Shown: positions 49,122 to 63,908, counted from the stretch's first letter. The stretch: DNA of 64,000 nt from Opisthorchis felineus (GCA_004794785.1 SJOL01006475.1:584822-648821); one strand, 5' to 3'. Numbers and translations are program-made. Notes: a model not told the origin generated them from the sequence alone.

Positions 49122-51895
49122 CTATGCGTTGAAGGCAATAGCTTGAATGCACCAGCGTCACTGAGCTCGCGACTGGGCCATGTCTGACAATGTCTCTAAC
49201 TATTGATGTTTCCCGTCTCGGAGAGATGGCAGTAACCAGCGCAGCTGATTTTGCTGGTAATGGCTTTCGTTCTTTGCTGCCAATTCGTTGTTTGACCTCC
49301 CTTGGCTCGTTTTTACTCTTCAGGTGGTTTTGAAAAGAGTGACTTTCGGGGAAGTCGGTCGAGTAGCATACGGAGCACGTGGCCAAGCCGGCTCAACCTA
49401 TGCAGTGTGATCAGTTCATCTATCGAGGCTGAGTTATTTCTGCCGAATACCATTCGACGTACTTCAGGATCTCTAATCCGGTGTTCCACCCAGTCTCGGG
49501 CATTGATCCGGAGATATCGATGGTCAAACAGAAAAAGTCTTTTTACTTCCTTGGCACGCAGCGGCCAGGATTCTGACCCATGTAGTAATATGGAGCTCAC
49601 CACAGCATTCCAAACTTGACTCTAGACGGGCAAATTGATGTCACGCCTACGCCACAGGTGACGCAGGTTCACAAAAGCTCCTCTGGCCTTCCGAATCCGG
49701 ATGGAAATATCATCTTTCGTGAGACTACCGGGATTGATACAGCTGTCTAGGTAGGCAAACTTGCCTAATACTTCAATCGCTTCACCTGAAAGCATGAGTC
49801 TAGGGTTCAAGCTCACAAAATCTTGCAGTAGCACTTTACACTTAGCAGGTATTCCCAGGGTTATTTAGATTATTTAACAGTGTTTGCATTACCACAAGGT
49901 CAGATCCAAGAAGAGCTATGTCGTCTGCGTACTCGATATCTGTCAGCGGACGTCCCAGGAGCACTTAAACCCCACAAGCATTAGAGGCTGATAGTGGGCC
50001 TTTCATAATCGTTGAAGAGAAAAGGTGAAAGAAGACAGCCTTTTCTGACATTACTTGACGTGACTTACTCAGGCGAGAGCTTCCCGAAGACCTGCACACG
50101 GCCGAGGGAGTCGGTGTACAGTGCCTTCAGGAGAATCAAGAATTCAGGAGGGGGCATTTTCGCTCCATAGACACTGCCATTGCGCCTGATGGTCCACAGA
50201 GTCAAAGGCAGCTTTCATATCAAGGAACCCAACCATTGTTGGTTGCTGGAAGCTGCATCGATGTTCCGGAATCTGTCGGAGGGTGAAGATGTAATCGATT
50301 CATCCTCTTGCAGAACGGAACCCAGCTTGGTTTTCACAAATCTGTCTCTATGTTTAGTCAGCCCTCGACGGATAAGACCAGAGATAACCTTCGACATCAC
50401 AGATACCAGGCTGATGCCACAGTAGTTTTCACAAAGCGCTTGCGTGCCCTTTTCGCAGATAGGAATATCTCTCGTCATGCCCCATTCTGCAGACACTTTT
50501 CCTTTTGTTCCATATCACACGAATAAGCTTTGTCAAATGGGTCACCAGGGGTTCTCTGCCTTCTTTGAAGAGGACTGGATACAGACCGTTCGGTTTTGGC
50601 GCCTTCTCACGTCTCAATACCGACGTTTCGTACTTTACTTCTTCTTCCGACGGGCGATTAAGGTCTATACTGCATTCGTCCGTATGCACTATATCCACAG
50701 GCCGTGTTGCAGGAGGCCAGCTAAACTGTTCTTCCAAGTGTTCGGCCTATCATTCCAGTCGACGATTTTGCGAGTGAATGAATGAACCATTTTTTCACTT
50801 ATCGTTTCACTGGCCGTTGCTTTCCTGGGGCCCGTCGATCGTATCAGTTGATATAGGACACGGCTGTTTCCGGTAATAAACGCCTTCTGCATCTCCCGAG
50901 CTTTCGACGTCCACCAGAACTTTCGGTCTTTCCTTAGGCTCTTCAGTTGTTGGCGTTTGAGGGATTTGCGTACGCCGTCGTATTCGTTGCCTGTTGGTAT
51001 CGATTTCCTGGCCTCAATCATGGATAGCGATCTCGCCGACATCCAGTGGCCTTGTGGTCGAATAGGAGAGGTCGGACAGACAGCACTGAATGCCGCTAAC
51101 ATAGCTCCTTTCACATTTTGCCACGCTTCATCCACATGCTCACTACCAGCGCAGTATTGATTTACTGTGGAGTGTGGTTGGGCTAGCTCAGCTCGGTACC
51201 GTTGAGGTATTTTAGTTCTTCGAAGATGGTGGATTGGCATGCTTCTTGCTGAATTCCAAGATGCTGAGGGGAGAAGAACTGTCAGGCATGCATACACCAT
51301 GGCGTGATCTGAATCAAGTTGTGTCCAATAAGGAACTGCAGGCTTGAACTGTAGCTCTCCACCGGTGGCTGATGGACACGTGATCCAACTGGGTCCACGG
51401 TTGTTTGGCAGTTGTTGGCCGCCAGGTTATGCGATGCGAACGTTCATCCTGAAAGTTCGTAATGGCCAGAAGCATTAATGATCAGCACACAATTGGAGGA
51501 GTCGCTTTCCGTAATCTGTGCGACGAGCATCGACACCAAATCAACCGCCGAAATGTGATTCCAATGAGCTCAGACGACCTACTTGTGCATTTATATCGCC
51601 CGCGACGATCACAATGTCAGTACTTCTTGCTGGGCGAATGAGCCCGGGTAACTCTTGATAGAAGGTATCCTTCTCAGCTTGAGAACTGCAGCCCGTTGGG
51701 GCATAAGCCGACACTGCAAACAGACACCTCTTTTTATGTCGAGAACCACCGAGCTTGATTGAGTTAGATAAGCGTACGGCGCGAAGACGACTGTTTACTG
51801 GGCTTCATTCCAGCAGAGCGCGTTCAGCTCTGGTCCTGAGTGCAACTCCCACACCATATATTCCACGCGCCGTCGCTTCTGGATCACCTGACACA
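49122..51895 (-). pseudogene. RTE endonuclease-reverse transcriptase (copy B), broken
   Basis: Endonuclease blocks: VSAYAPTG (51691-51714), GDINAQVG (51577-51600), HRITWRPPT, DHVSISHRWR (51356-51385) and DSDHAMV (about 51293-51316), the last holding the catalytic Asp-His pair. RT blocks: EKAPKPNGLYPVLFKEG (within 50429-50737), ENYCGISLVSVMSKVISGLI (within 50215-50496), FLDMKAAFDSVD (50192-50227), VRKGCLLSPFLFN (about 50020-50060) and YADD (49920-49931). C-terminal blocks: RKARGAFVNLRHLWRRRD, LLHGSESWPL and LITLHRLSRLGHVLRM. All catalytic residues I can place are present, but the frame is broken: a TGA follows FGG near 51548, a TAA follows CADH near 51477, a frameshift lies before DSDHAMV near 51310, and further breaks lie around 50330 and 50060. 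It cannot be translated as one protein. Confidence 0.85.
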
Positions 51896-54800
51896 CAGAG
51901 GAGCAATGGTACTTGTTAGTTTTATTATAGTAAGCCTGGTGCTTTTGTTTTCGGCAGTGGAGCTCAAAACAGTTGATCGAATTTTTTCAACCAGTGAAAA
52001 CCTTCTGCAGCAGTGGAAGAGGGTACAAATCAAGAACCACTCAAATATATAAGAATACGTGATGCGATAGTGTGGTCCGTAAAAAAATTTCAAGTTGAAC
52101 TTTACTCTGCAATTGCCTTACAAAATTCTTCCAGGTAAGTTATCTCTCCATGTGTGAAACACTCTACACAAAGGTCTGGTTCTTCCGTTTGCTTTACATA
52201 TTTGTCCGTTTACTATATCTCTTGGAACAGCTTGTCTACCAGCCTACTACATACCCACAATTTTTTCATCTATATACATCTGACTAGCGTTTGGGGCATT
52301 TGAGCTTTTGTCAAAATGGTTACACACGTTTTCCGATACGGTATGTGAGCACGTGAATGGTTTCTGGGTGTAACTAACACCAGGGAACAATAGTTTTCGT
52401 CCGACAACAGTGAATCGGCCTGCAATTTTAAGCTGTGTGTCATACTTGTCAGAAACCCCCAAAACAACTCCCCAGCAGAGTGGCATAGTAAAATAAGTGA
52501 TAGGCGTTCTTTGCTTCATTTGGCAGTGCCGTAGTACAGAAGTCATATCACTTACTTCTAAGGCTAAATTGGTGCACACATTTTGTTCGTCAAATAGTTA
52601 CCGATGCGCTACAACCTGATCCAAACAACTCATTGGTGCATAAATCGCTCAGAAGCAACCTTGATGTGGTTACTCAAGGATGCGCGTTCAAGATATTATT
52701 CTACCACGTGGTGATTGTTGCCTGAGTGTCACGATGCCATAACAATAAATTCTTTGGCCTTCTTGGTCAGCAAGACTTCCGCTTTTTATAACCACGTTTG
52801 GCACAGACCTATTCTGTCGATTGAATCTGTTTCAGCGTCGAACTGATCCAGCTAATAGCAAAAGAAAAAATTGTAAGCATAACAGTGTCTGTCCGTCTGA
52901 AATTTTATGGTCACGAGTTTATACACTTCCATAATAGCTTGCAGGAGGAGTTTTCAATTAACACGTCATTTTTAAAATGTGAGGTGATTAATTATTGACA
53001 GGATCTCTACGCAGATTTGTCGGCTGTATTTCGTAATCTGCTAAATTTAAGCGGATATATTGTATCATCAAACATCGGCAATCAATGATAACTAAGCATG
53101 CTTGTACGTGTGGAATTTTTGTTTAGAATATACTAGGTTGGGTTCCAACGGTAACAGGTTGGCGTAAGTTAGGGCTGGTAACTAACAAGTTAGCTGTCGA
53201 TGTGTTCAAACTTGTCACGTACTGGCTTCCGACAAACCTTGTGCGCCGACTGAAACTTAGAAAACGTTTACTGTGAACTGCTTCGCAAAAAAGATCGGAG
53301 ACATAATCAACATCAATTTCAATAGTTATGCGCGCAATAGACCAATAAAAATCAAGACTGAAGGACGTTAGCTATTAACTCACCAAAAGTTTCTCCATTT
53401 TACGGTTTGTCCGCAGTTTCAGAATTCTACTGTATTCCTGTCAACTTCAAAAATCTATCCGTTACTGTTACACGCAAGCCACATTAGTGCAAACGGTCAG
53501 CAATTTGTCATTCATTGGCAGCTGCGAGATTGCTGAATAATTATCCCAGAACCTAGAAAATAAATTGCACCAGTGATAGTTCACTTAAAAGATTACATCT
53601 ATCGCGCGTAAATGGAACTATGCGCTGTGATAGTTTTGGGGGAGATCTACATCATAAAGGCTGCCAGACAGAAAATCCTTCTGGCTTAAAGAAGGCAGTG
53701 TAGATAGACATAAATTTCAACAATTGGGCAAACTGAGGGGAAGCACAATGATGGTTGGAACGTGTAGCCAGAAGCGATTTGCAATGAACGTCACAGAAAA
53801 GTGTCGAGTATCGGTCACGTGAGTTTGTCATGTGAGTCTCATTTTAAATAAAGGGTATGGTTGCTAGCGTCATCCTATAAAATACATAAAAATGGCCCAC
53901 TAATCCACCAGTTTTCAAGGTTATTGAAGACTGCATACATGAACAATCTTATCATGCTACGTTTGTTAGGTTGGCTTACAAGGTGGCCGAGTCAAACTTT
54001 ATACCTAACAATGGATTCAAAATGATCACAAAGCACACATTGTCTTGGTCCTTTCAAAATGCTATCTCGTATTCTGTTTTTACATGAAAATGCCAAAAAT
54101 CTTCTTGTTGCCCCAATAGGTTACGTTAGAAATTGCAAACAAGTGTTGGTGAAAAAATATGCCAAAGCAAATAAACGGCTTTTGTTAACGAAAAGCAGAA
54201 ATTAATATGGTCTTTTAAAATAGGAATCTTTAAACGTGCTTGGAACATGACGGCCACAAGTAGGAACGAAGAGTAGAATATGGTGGGTATAACGAAACAG
54301 TTCTCATTATACAGGGACAAATTGCCTTTCTGAACATAATGTGGCTTTGGGGACATCAACCGACTAGCCCAATTCCAAGTGTAAATTGATATTTCGATAT
54401 TTTGCTTTTGGTTACCATTCAGGAGTTTTTCGAGCTGCCGATAAAATATTCTTTGTTGACTTCCTCGAACTTCATCTCTCTTCATCAATCAAAACTCCAC
54501 GACTAGCTGAGTCTTGTAACCTACCGTGACCGACTACTTGATTTCTGACCAATTCCGTAATACTTTTTATGTAGACTCTAAAGGAACCAACCACATAATA
54601 TTGCCTTGTTTACTTTTTCTATCCAATTTTATGTGCTTCGTGAAAGAGCATCCAAGCCAACACTTGTTCCAGCTTTATTGGCTCAAAGCTTCTGAAGTGC
54701 ACTTATTGTTTGGTCTACGTCGGCTTCATGTGCACAGATCTCGTAATAGTGAGTCACCTTAAGGAAGGTGAGGAAAATGTGAGTAAATGCTATTCTATCT

Positions 54801-57800
54801 CTAATTTTAGTTTCTACTGCGAGTCTTAAATTTTGTATGTGGTTTATTCAGTGATCAATTAAACTGCCGAACTTGACCCCGTAGGTTTTGCGGCACATGT
54901 ATCCGGTCCAGGAAATCCAGAATATTTATTGAGGTTCATCACGTTAGCTTTGCCAATTATACTCTCATGTTTGTCAAAAGAACTTGGTAATTCCCAAAAT
55001 TCCTGCTCAGAACAAGCGTGGTGTATTATCGGCTCAGGGCGGTTGTTATATGACGAAAAAATTGTTGAATAAACGTTACATCTACGGTAAGTGTTGCTAA
55101 ATATTTTGTCCCTCGCGTGTACGATAATGAATACATGTTGCCAGCTGTCATCTATTTCATCATTGAGAAAACAATCGATCACTAGATAAAGTCATCTGCA
55201 AGCAGTCTATAAACCGTCAAACGGATGTAAGCCGTGGTAGTTCGGGTGAACAGAGTGTATTCACAGGAAGTGATAGAGCATGGTCATGTATTAATTCAAA
55301 TGGGATGAATAGAGTCAACGGGCTTCAAAAATTACCAAATAATTAGAATAGCGGGCTAGAAGCATTGCTTACACAAAATTTGCATTCACAACCGATTCCT
55401 GCATGTGAGGAACCAAGCTTCCGAAAAGAACTTATATAAATAGTGATCTAGGAAAACCCACTATTTACTCTTTTAAAAGTTTCTTTATAAAGTTTGGTCA
55501 CGCAAATTTTTGTACCAACATGAAATCTTCGTTAGTCCAAGTGAATAATTTACTAGTTTTACCGAGTTTTAAGGAAGACGGAGAAACAGACCAGTGAAGT
55601 CTCCTTCAACCAGCAAGCTTAGTCAGTGTTGAATTTCAATCAAAGCTTCTTGCTGCTTATTGTAGATGAGTACTAGTTACGACAGATCGGTTAAAGGAAG
55701 GTAGCATCGAGAGAAAATCAAGTAAGAGAACTTTATTTTCCGGTTTAACACTGTTCAGCCAGTATCCCTCGTGAGTGTCTTTCTCAAGTTCTTTTATTTG
55801 TATCAGGTTAGCTGATGCTAGTAGGTGCTTCTCTAGCACACAGAGCAGCCCCTTATTCGTTTGTCTGTCTGATAGATTTACTACGCTTCAATAACCGATA
55901 GAAGCTTTATTTCTCTTCAGCGGTTCATCAGGGCACAAAGACTTAGAACTTGCGATTTTCTTTATTATTGCAATGCTGACCTTAAACCTGTCCTTTTGGC
56001 TGTAGTGGCCTACATGTTATTGGGATCTTTTGTTGACATACGGGTGATGTACTTGAGTTTGCTTGATATTCTTATTGTGTATGAGGAGCTATTTCATTCC
56101 GGCTTCATTTGACAATTTCTTGGGTGTCCGTTGTTTAGAAGCACACGATATGGCAAACAATCTCCGTTCCGTTGGGAATCAGCTGTTCTAGAGTGAGTCC
56201 CCGCAGGACGGTTGTCCTGGTCAGCTGATAATTGGCCACGCCTTGCCGCATTAAGTATCAGCTCTTGGATATTTTACTCCTACATAACCCTTCGGAATCT
56301 GAGCCCTGGTAGACAGTCCAGGCGTTTTAGCCTCTGGATATCTCCTCATGCCAGCAGACAAGTTAACGTTTCTGCGGGGACATGTGTTTTTTGTTCGGTA
56401 AGCAATCTTTTTTTCAATACAACGACTGACGAGGTAATCTAGTTACTCTAGCGTCAGGTAGTGGAATAATCCCCTTGAATAATATGAATTGGAGGAATTT
56501 GAGTAAATTTGATTTCTGAGAGCATTATACTTTCCTCGCTCACCACAAGATGATAGAAAACCCACCGACTGTTTGTTCATATAGACTTCCCGGTAGAAAG
56601 CGTCGGGGATATATTGTGTGCTTCTTCATTGGGCAGGGAGTCAACCGTGAATTCAGAACTGCCAAGCTCCGTTACTTCTGAAGACCGAATACAGAAGTCT
56701 TTTGCATCAACTCCCAATTTCTTGTGCTGCGCTGGCCTGGTGACACCGGAATATTCGTTTATTACCCTTTTTGTGCATATTCATTTTCTATCAAAAGTGC
56801 GGAGAACCTGGACACTGCTTGACCCTGCTGGCCATTTCTTGTCACTTTTATTCAGCAATTTATTACCCATTTAAAACTTACAGAAGTCGTTATTAATCGT
56901 CTTTTCTCTTGTGGTCCTCGATCATAAATCTAGTTTATAGCGGAGGAAAAGCTTTTTGGACTGTCCACCTCATAAACGAAGATGATATCCCGTTCAGGTA
57001 AAGCACATACCTATGACTGAGACCAATATCGGGTAGTAACATCCTGTGATATTCCAGCTCTGTGAAATATTCCAGCTCTCTTCTACCTAAAAGCAATAAT
57101 TCAATATCATTTTTGCAGACGATCTCAAGCACAAGTCGGGGTTTCTTAAAGTACGCAAAACCTACTTGGCTGTTGCTCTTTGCTTTGTCCGCAACGTACA
57201 GCGTCTGTCAAGTATACATATTAGTGTTAGTGAATGAAGCTGAGTGCGATGGCCAATCATTGTTTAATCATTTACCAGTTGTCAAATGTGACAAAGAATA
57301 GCGCACGCAAATCCAAGTTTTTGAAAATCACTATCTTTATGAATTTACAAATCCCTGTCGGGATGGTTTATTCTGGATAACTAACCGGTGTCGCATTTTG
57401 TGCTGTCCTGGTAAGCTGGCCATGTAAATGTGTTGGTTAGATCCTATGCATAACTCTCTAGACGTTATTTATTTTGAGCTCTTGTAAATACTAGTAGCAA
57501 ATGCGCTTGATCCCGACAACAACGTAGTGTAGTAATTCTTATTTTCAGATACTTTTTCTCAAAAAATGTAGACCCAGCGCTGTGTCACCTCAGCCAGGCG
57601 ACGTAAGTGTTCGAATGCATTTGCCGAGTATCCATTGTTGCATCATACCATATCAATATATAATACAAATAGGTTTATTTCATCAGTTAAATTTACAGTT
57701 GCGTGCTCAAGTGCAAAGCAAGTTTGATTGCAACTCTCGAAGTCGGCTTACATAATGATTATCAAGGCGTAAAAAACTGGAGCTGGGCCGTCGAAAATTT

Positions 57801-60800
57801 TTCAGGATGGTGCTTTCTGTCAAACACACATATGCGTAATTACCGGATCGTTCCTTTCTATTGCACGCAAAGTCTGTTGTTGATATTCCGTTAAGATCAA
57901 AAAATTTTCAGTGTGGATTTAGTTCTTTAATTGAGGCCAGTCCAGTGCAAAACGCCTAGATGCACTGCACTGTTGAGAGTCATTAGGGCTGTGTATCCCA
58001 CCAATCTCCACGGGAGTTTGAACTCGAATCCTACCAACTAATATCTGAGAAAAGATCAGTCAACATGTGACCATATTGTGCGAATTTCGTTAAATTAGGG
58101 CAATATACTCAATGATTGCTCGTTAGCCACACCGTTAATCAGCCTCTCGAGACAAACTGTGGGGTTTTCAACTACTTTAGGGGAGAATTAGCTGGTTTGA
58201 CTCACTGAAGAGTTGTAAGATGGGCCCTCCTGCTGATCCCCAGCATGTATAAAACGGCTTTTCAGTGCATCTCCGCTTTTTTTAATAGACTAACTTCGCT
58301 AACATGGGGGACGCAGTGGGTATTGTTTACACTAGCAAAAACTGTACATTTTACAATCGGTGACTCATCCTAGAACGTAAGCAGACTGAAACAGAATACA
58401 CGTTCACAATCATCTTATGCTACTTTGCTGACAAAAGTCGATAAATGGTATCGGAACCTTAGTAGGTGGGCGGCATAGTCAGAAGAACTGTCACACATGT
58501 ATTTGTAAGATTTTATATCTAAATAAACAAATGGACGTTCTTTATGGCGGTGGATACTATAAAAAATTACAAATAATTATCTAATGAACATTTCTGCTCA
58601 GAAGAAAGAAACTTCAGCCGCCAACCACTGAAACCTTTGCTTAAACTAGGTTTAGTTGAGATTTATGTCTCTCCTAGGTATGGGAAGGCAAAAATTAGTT
58701 AATCAGTCTGTAGAGTGGCCACTTCTCCCTTAAACTACATTGAAACATTCTTAGGTCTTTCAATGTTAATTGTAAGGCTAAAGGTTTTTGGAATGTAGCA
58801 TTTGCTCTTCTTGTTACCCACAAAGCACCATTGGGTAATGTTGCTATTTGTTGTGTTAGGTGTAATGCACCAAACAACTGGGAGCATTCAGCATAATTGT
58901 CGACACGTAAGCGACATGCGAAACAGAAGTGTAGGATAAGAGTGCATAAAATATGGAGAAAATTTTCTATTATGCAAAACTAAAATATGCTGTACAGGAC
59001 AGAGGACCACGGGCTTTACCAGTCAGTCAACAGAGCCTACATACACAATTTTTAAATTTGCCTACAATTACAACAACATATTAAGAGTGGTGTGAGTAAA
59101 CGCTTTTGGAAGACGCTCACCGACGACAGATGAGTAAGGAAATTTTGTCCGTTTGTCTCAGTTAAATGTGGACTGTAGAATGTCCTTCCTCTGTGTCAAT
59201 TCAGGGTGCAAGTGTGAGTGTCTGTATTATTAAAAGAGCCGGGCACCTCGATCATCCCAGGTTTATCAACTAAGCCAAGCCCTTTATTTCTTAGACAAAA
59301 TATTTCTTATTTGGGACAATGTACCCCTAAAAACACCGAGCCATCCGTTCGAAGGCGTCACAAAACCATAAACAGGCATACGCACGTCCCTTTGGGATAT
59401 ACAAAGTGGAACAATTGCCTAGGGGTATGATGAGATTTTCCCAACTAATAAGTGGTGATAATAAGATTTTTGACCGAGTTCATATTGACCGAGGTGTAAT
59501 CCGTGTTTTCCAAAGGAGAGCGTAGGATTTCCAGCCAAAACTATCGAAAGATAGTCCCAGGAATTTTCCGAAAAACAACATTTATGAGTAATGTCAAAGT
59601 TTGCAGAGAGGGCTCGTTCAAATCTAAACAAGTTAAAGGCTGCTGTGTAAACACAACATAGCCTTGCTCTGGTGTTTATAAGCGTACTTCTTAAGTTGAT
59701 TTTTGTATTCCATGATCTACAGTATAGAGTTTTATGCAACATGCGATATTTTTAGAATCAACTAACAAAACAGAGCCGAAATCTTTCGTCATCTTCCTAC
59801 ATTCCTCGTAGGTTCTGGGCGAGGTTCATTTGTATTACGTATCATTTGACTCACGTCTTATTTTTGGCGGAAGAACTTGTTGTCCAACATTCCTGGTTGC
59901 AGACCAAATTTTGCATACTTAAAAACCCGTAAGGCGAGCTCCTCATTCGTTACCGATTCTAACTATCAAGCGAATTATCAGTCTGTTGCTGAAACACCAA
60001 GGCTATCTCCGTAGATAGTCACCACCTCATAGGGAACACGGTTCTTGGATCTCCGTGCTTCCGCTTGTTTGGAGAACTCTGCTAGCCACACAAAAGAACA
60101 AACCTGATGAAGCCAGAATAATCGACAAAAGATAAGTCCAGAGGCTACAGATAAAGTACAAAGTTTACGAAGTACATTTGTTCGCACACCAATTGGGCTT
60201 TAACGGTAGAAGCAACTGATTTTTGGCTGAATCTGTAATCTATGATATTCTCCAAGTCAGTGCGCTGCACAGTAGCCGACTCATGTTTCGTTCGGTACAA
60301 TCTTCAATTTAACGCAGTATATTTTCTTGGAGGAACACTACTCATTAGTTTGCTGAATACTGTCTAACAGTTCACGACGGCGTTTAGCCCCGAGTTTCCG
60401 TCAACCTTATATTCTACTTGAAGACAACTGAACTGAGTTCATGAGGTTCACTCATATTTTTTTCAAATCACTAGCTAATGGTGAACCCGTTTCTTCGACC
60501 TACTTCTTTTCACTCGTTTGGAGGAATTTGAAATCCTCACGAAGGAGCTTAATGAAGCCATAATAGCCGACAAAAAGCGAAGCGTTGTTGTCAGTTAAGC
60601 ACAAAATTACTGACAATGCGTGTGAATATAGAGAGTTACAAAATTTCTTGTACTTCTTTTGTGGTGACGCCTGAGAACTGATCTGATTAGAACTGGTAAA
60701 ATTTTACTTATTACTTTTATCTGGCTGGATATGTCATTAAGTTTTTGAAACGACTGCCCGAGTAAGTGCGTGGTGTACCTTTAGTTAGTGGTACACGTTT

Positions 60801-63800
60801 AAACTAAGTTGCTCTACTTGCACGTTAAAATGCATCACAAAAAAATGAAGGGGAATATAGTCACCTAAATATACCTAGGCGATAAATTCCGCCCTAAACA
60901 AGGCCAAATTCCAATAAAAATTATTTGCTGATAAAAGCTTAAATGTCTTGTTTGGAAATCACCATCAGATAGCCATAAATATGTACGACTAACAGACTTT
61001 CTTCCCAGGATACCCACAGCATTTTTGAGGAACGCTGCTTTTAGGCTGCGAATTTTCTTGAATTATATTGGCCATTTCCATCTAAACGAAGTACGGCTAA
61101 AGCAGGGAATGCGAACACGCAAAGAAAGCATTTTTCGCCTGCCAATTTATGATACTTTTGTTTTTACTTCTACTCTTTCCAGGAGAGCAACATTACCAGG
61201 AAAATGAAGCAACTAGGCATGTGCCCAGACCTCTGGCGGAAAACGAAGAATAATTTGGCATTAAACCGAGCCAGAACAGACAACAGTTGGCACCTTTGTA
61301 GATACAAATTAAAAGGCAATTTTGCTTGTACATGTCTGTGGTTGTTAGGCGAGAAAAAAAATGGTAAAAATTTGTGTCTAAGGAATTAGGCTTTCTTTAG
61401 TTCTTGCTGTCTACCTTCAGAATACACGATTTTCCCGTTATATTATCAGGCTTTATATCTTAGATACAAATCCAGATCATTATTATTTACTTTGTTGGGC
61501 ACAAATTTTTAAGGGCTATAAGATGCCACTGGTTTCGAAGGCAATTGCTGTGAGCAGATGTTGAGGCTGTAATACATCTATCTGCTAATGAACTAAACGA
61601 TCAGACAGTACGACGCCAAATAGCTTATAGATGACGACCCCTAGGTTAAATTAGAAATGACAAAAGATTTCACTTCCAGAAAATCCGCCATGAAACAAAT
61701 GCACAAATGCATTCAAACAAATTTTAATCAAATTTAAAGTAAGTTTGGCTTTTCCATCACTTTAATGAGGCGACAGGTTACGATCAACGTGACTAATTTA
61801 TTTTGTCAGTAAAATGACTCGGGTCGCAAAAAGAAACACATAAGTCATGCAAAGTTAATTTCGTTGAACTATCAAAATAGAATGTGTTCAACTTTTAACT
61901 CAGTCCAACTAACGCGCAGTCATCCTGCTTTATGAAACATCTGAGTAGAGTTTTTTTTCAATTTGCTCTCACGTGCTTTCACCAAATTTTCTATGACGAA
62001 TATTTCAACGATCAGTTTAAATCACATTCTTTTAACAGAAATTAAAAGCCAAGTTAGCTCCATTGGATCCACTAGTCTCCTAATATATTGCTCTCTTAAG
62101 GTTCACTTTGTTGTATTATATCATACACTCGCACTACAACCCCCAAATGTACTTTCATACACAAGCGTATAACTTTCTGCTTCCACACTAGTGTCGACGG
62201 CTTTCTTCTGGTGATTCTTTCGCTTCCACCCAACGTCTGTACGCAATCGCAAATTTGACGTTGACTATACTGTTGTTGACATGCAACAAAAACGTGATCA
62301 ATTAAGAAGGATAGAATCCCGTTTTCTGGGACAAAGCCGTTTCTTCAGTACATACAAATACGATTTTCTATCCACACATGCCTTTTTGGAAAAGCATTGA
62401 ATTTGCTCACATTTATGTCGTTAAATACGTAAACCTGACTTGGGTTTGTTTCCAGAAACCCGAATATTTCTGTGTGATCTGGATAGAAGTAACAAAAATG
62501 AGAAGTCGTGCGCAACGGAATTTGTAGCTGACGATAATAACACCAGCACTTAATTATTTGGTGCTGTTGAACACACTGCTGCCCTCGAAAGGCGGTTGAG
62601 TTGAATGGCGTTCGTTTTAGAGTTCCTCATACAGATGTGAATGGAAGCAGTTTGCTGTGTACTCAGTCTCGCGCGAATATCAATTCTAAATACAGAGTTG
62701 TTCATAGCTTCGACATATAATTTTAGTATTTCACCGAAAGTACAGTAATTTAGAAACAGTGTCTTGTTCATTCTTCTGAGACATTCACATGTAATATCTT
62801 GTGCGAAACTTTCAAACAAACGGGTGAAATTAATAGATTTTGCACGTTTGGAGGGAGCAAGATTGTGTTGAAAGTTTGAGCTGTCAGTACTTAGCGTTGC
62901 ATTTATAATGTGCACGAAACAAGTAAGTTAGCAACTGATCACTGTGTTCTGCCTCTAAAATAAGCCATGAAAGTCACAGTTCCTACAAAAAAGGTAATTG
63001 TTTTTTTTAAAACTATAATCCAACTTCAACATATGCAAATATTTTTGCTTTGTCCCAGGTAAATCCAGAGACTGAAAAGTTCAGAATAACCTTTCAATGG
63101 CTAACAACCTCGGGCAAGCGCACTGAAAATAGACTGACTACTCAGCAGAGTTTTCATCAGTTTTAAAACCTAATTCTCTTTCTTTGGTATAGTTAATTCC
63201 GTTAGTTAACTGAAAGACCAAAAAGTAATGAAGTAAGGCTTCCTTGGTGAAGCACGTCAGCAGTGCATCTATTTCGCTGCATCAGAGCTTCAGCTCCAAA
63301 CATCTGATCTGAGAATTAAGCTTGTTACCTATGTTACAAGCTACACGCTGGATTGGGCTGAGTTAACAAGTCTGAACAGTTGAACGTGTAAGTCCAATGT
63401 TTCTTTGCTTCTGTCTAGACTGAGTAGAACTTATGTTATTGGAGCAAAAATAATTTTTAGGCAACAGTGGTCTGGCCCCTAATTCTTTCAAAGAGGTAAC
63501 AGTTTTCGTCTTCGTGCTGAATTTTGATGGAATTAACTTCATTTGGACGCAAGAGTTGTGCACCCGGTTTCAAAGTCATGTGAATGAGCGCATACTATTG
63601 CTCTCAAGTGAAAGTTATTGGCGTATCAATCCAGTTAACGGATTTCTGCCATAAAATTCATTCCCTTTTTAGCAGCATTTGTTTGTTTCTTTTTGTTCTC
63701 AAAGTCGCCGCCACGGAAATGACTATGAAATCTTTTCCTATAGCATACGATTAAAAGAATCTCCCTCTTATTGAAGCCTATCACAACGGAGGGATCCCAT

Positions 63801-63908
63801 GAATCAAATAAATCACGAAATTTATTCCCTCATATTTTTTCGGCAAACGCTTTTCGTAGTTCTTCCTGCCTAATGACCAATGAATACAAAAAATGCAGCA
63901 GATTATGC
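51896..63908. other. long stretch with no assignable gene
   Basis: Upstream of the truncated copy B the sequence returns to AT-rich DNA with short ORFs only. Examples are 52247-52579 (-), 54126-54488 (-), 54859-55182 (-), 59419-59742 (-) and 62550-62915 (-); none shows a domain. A small local duplication of ATATTCCAGCTC lies at 57044-57080. Consensus-like donors (GTAAGT at 52136 and 55087) are present but not attached to a convincing open exon. Confidence 0.35.

Larger units (their letters stand above)
49040..51895 (-). mobile_element. RTE-clade LINE, copy B, 5'-truncated and decayed
   Basis: A second RTE element on the minus strand, of a different subfamily from copy A: the endonuclease and RT blocks differ in wording throughout (for example NAQVGRLSS, LDMKAAFDSVD, YADDIALLGSD). 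It begins inside the endonuclease domain at about 51895 (SGDPEATARGIYGVGV) and runs to a relic stop at 49122 and a short tail ending in AT-rich simple sequence (49045-49073). Truncation at the 5' end is the usual result of incomplete target-primed reverse transcription. Its 3' end lies within about 100 bases of the 5' end of copy A. Confidence 0.85.

Noticed and set aside
57935..58045. GAACTCGAATCC as a tRNA-like B box
   Set aside because: No matching A box on either strand at tRNA or SINE spacing.
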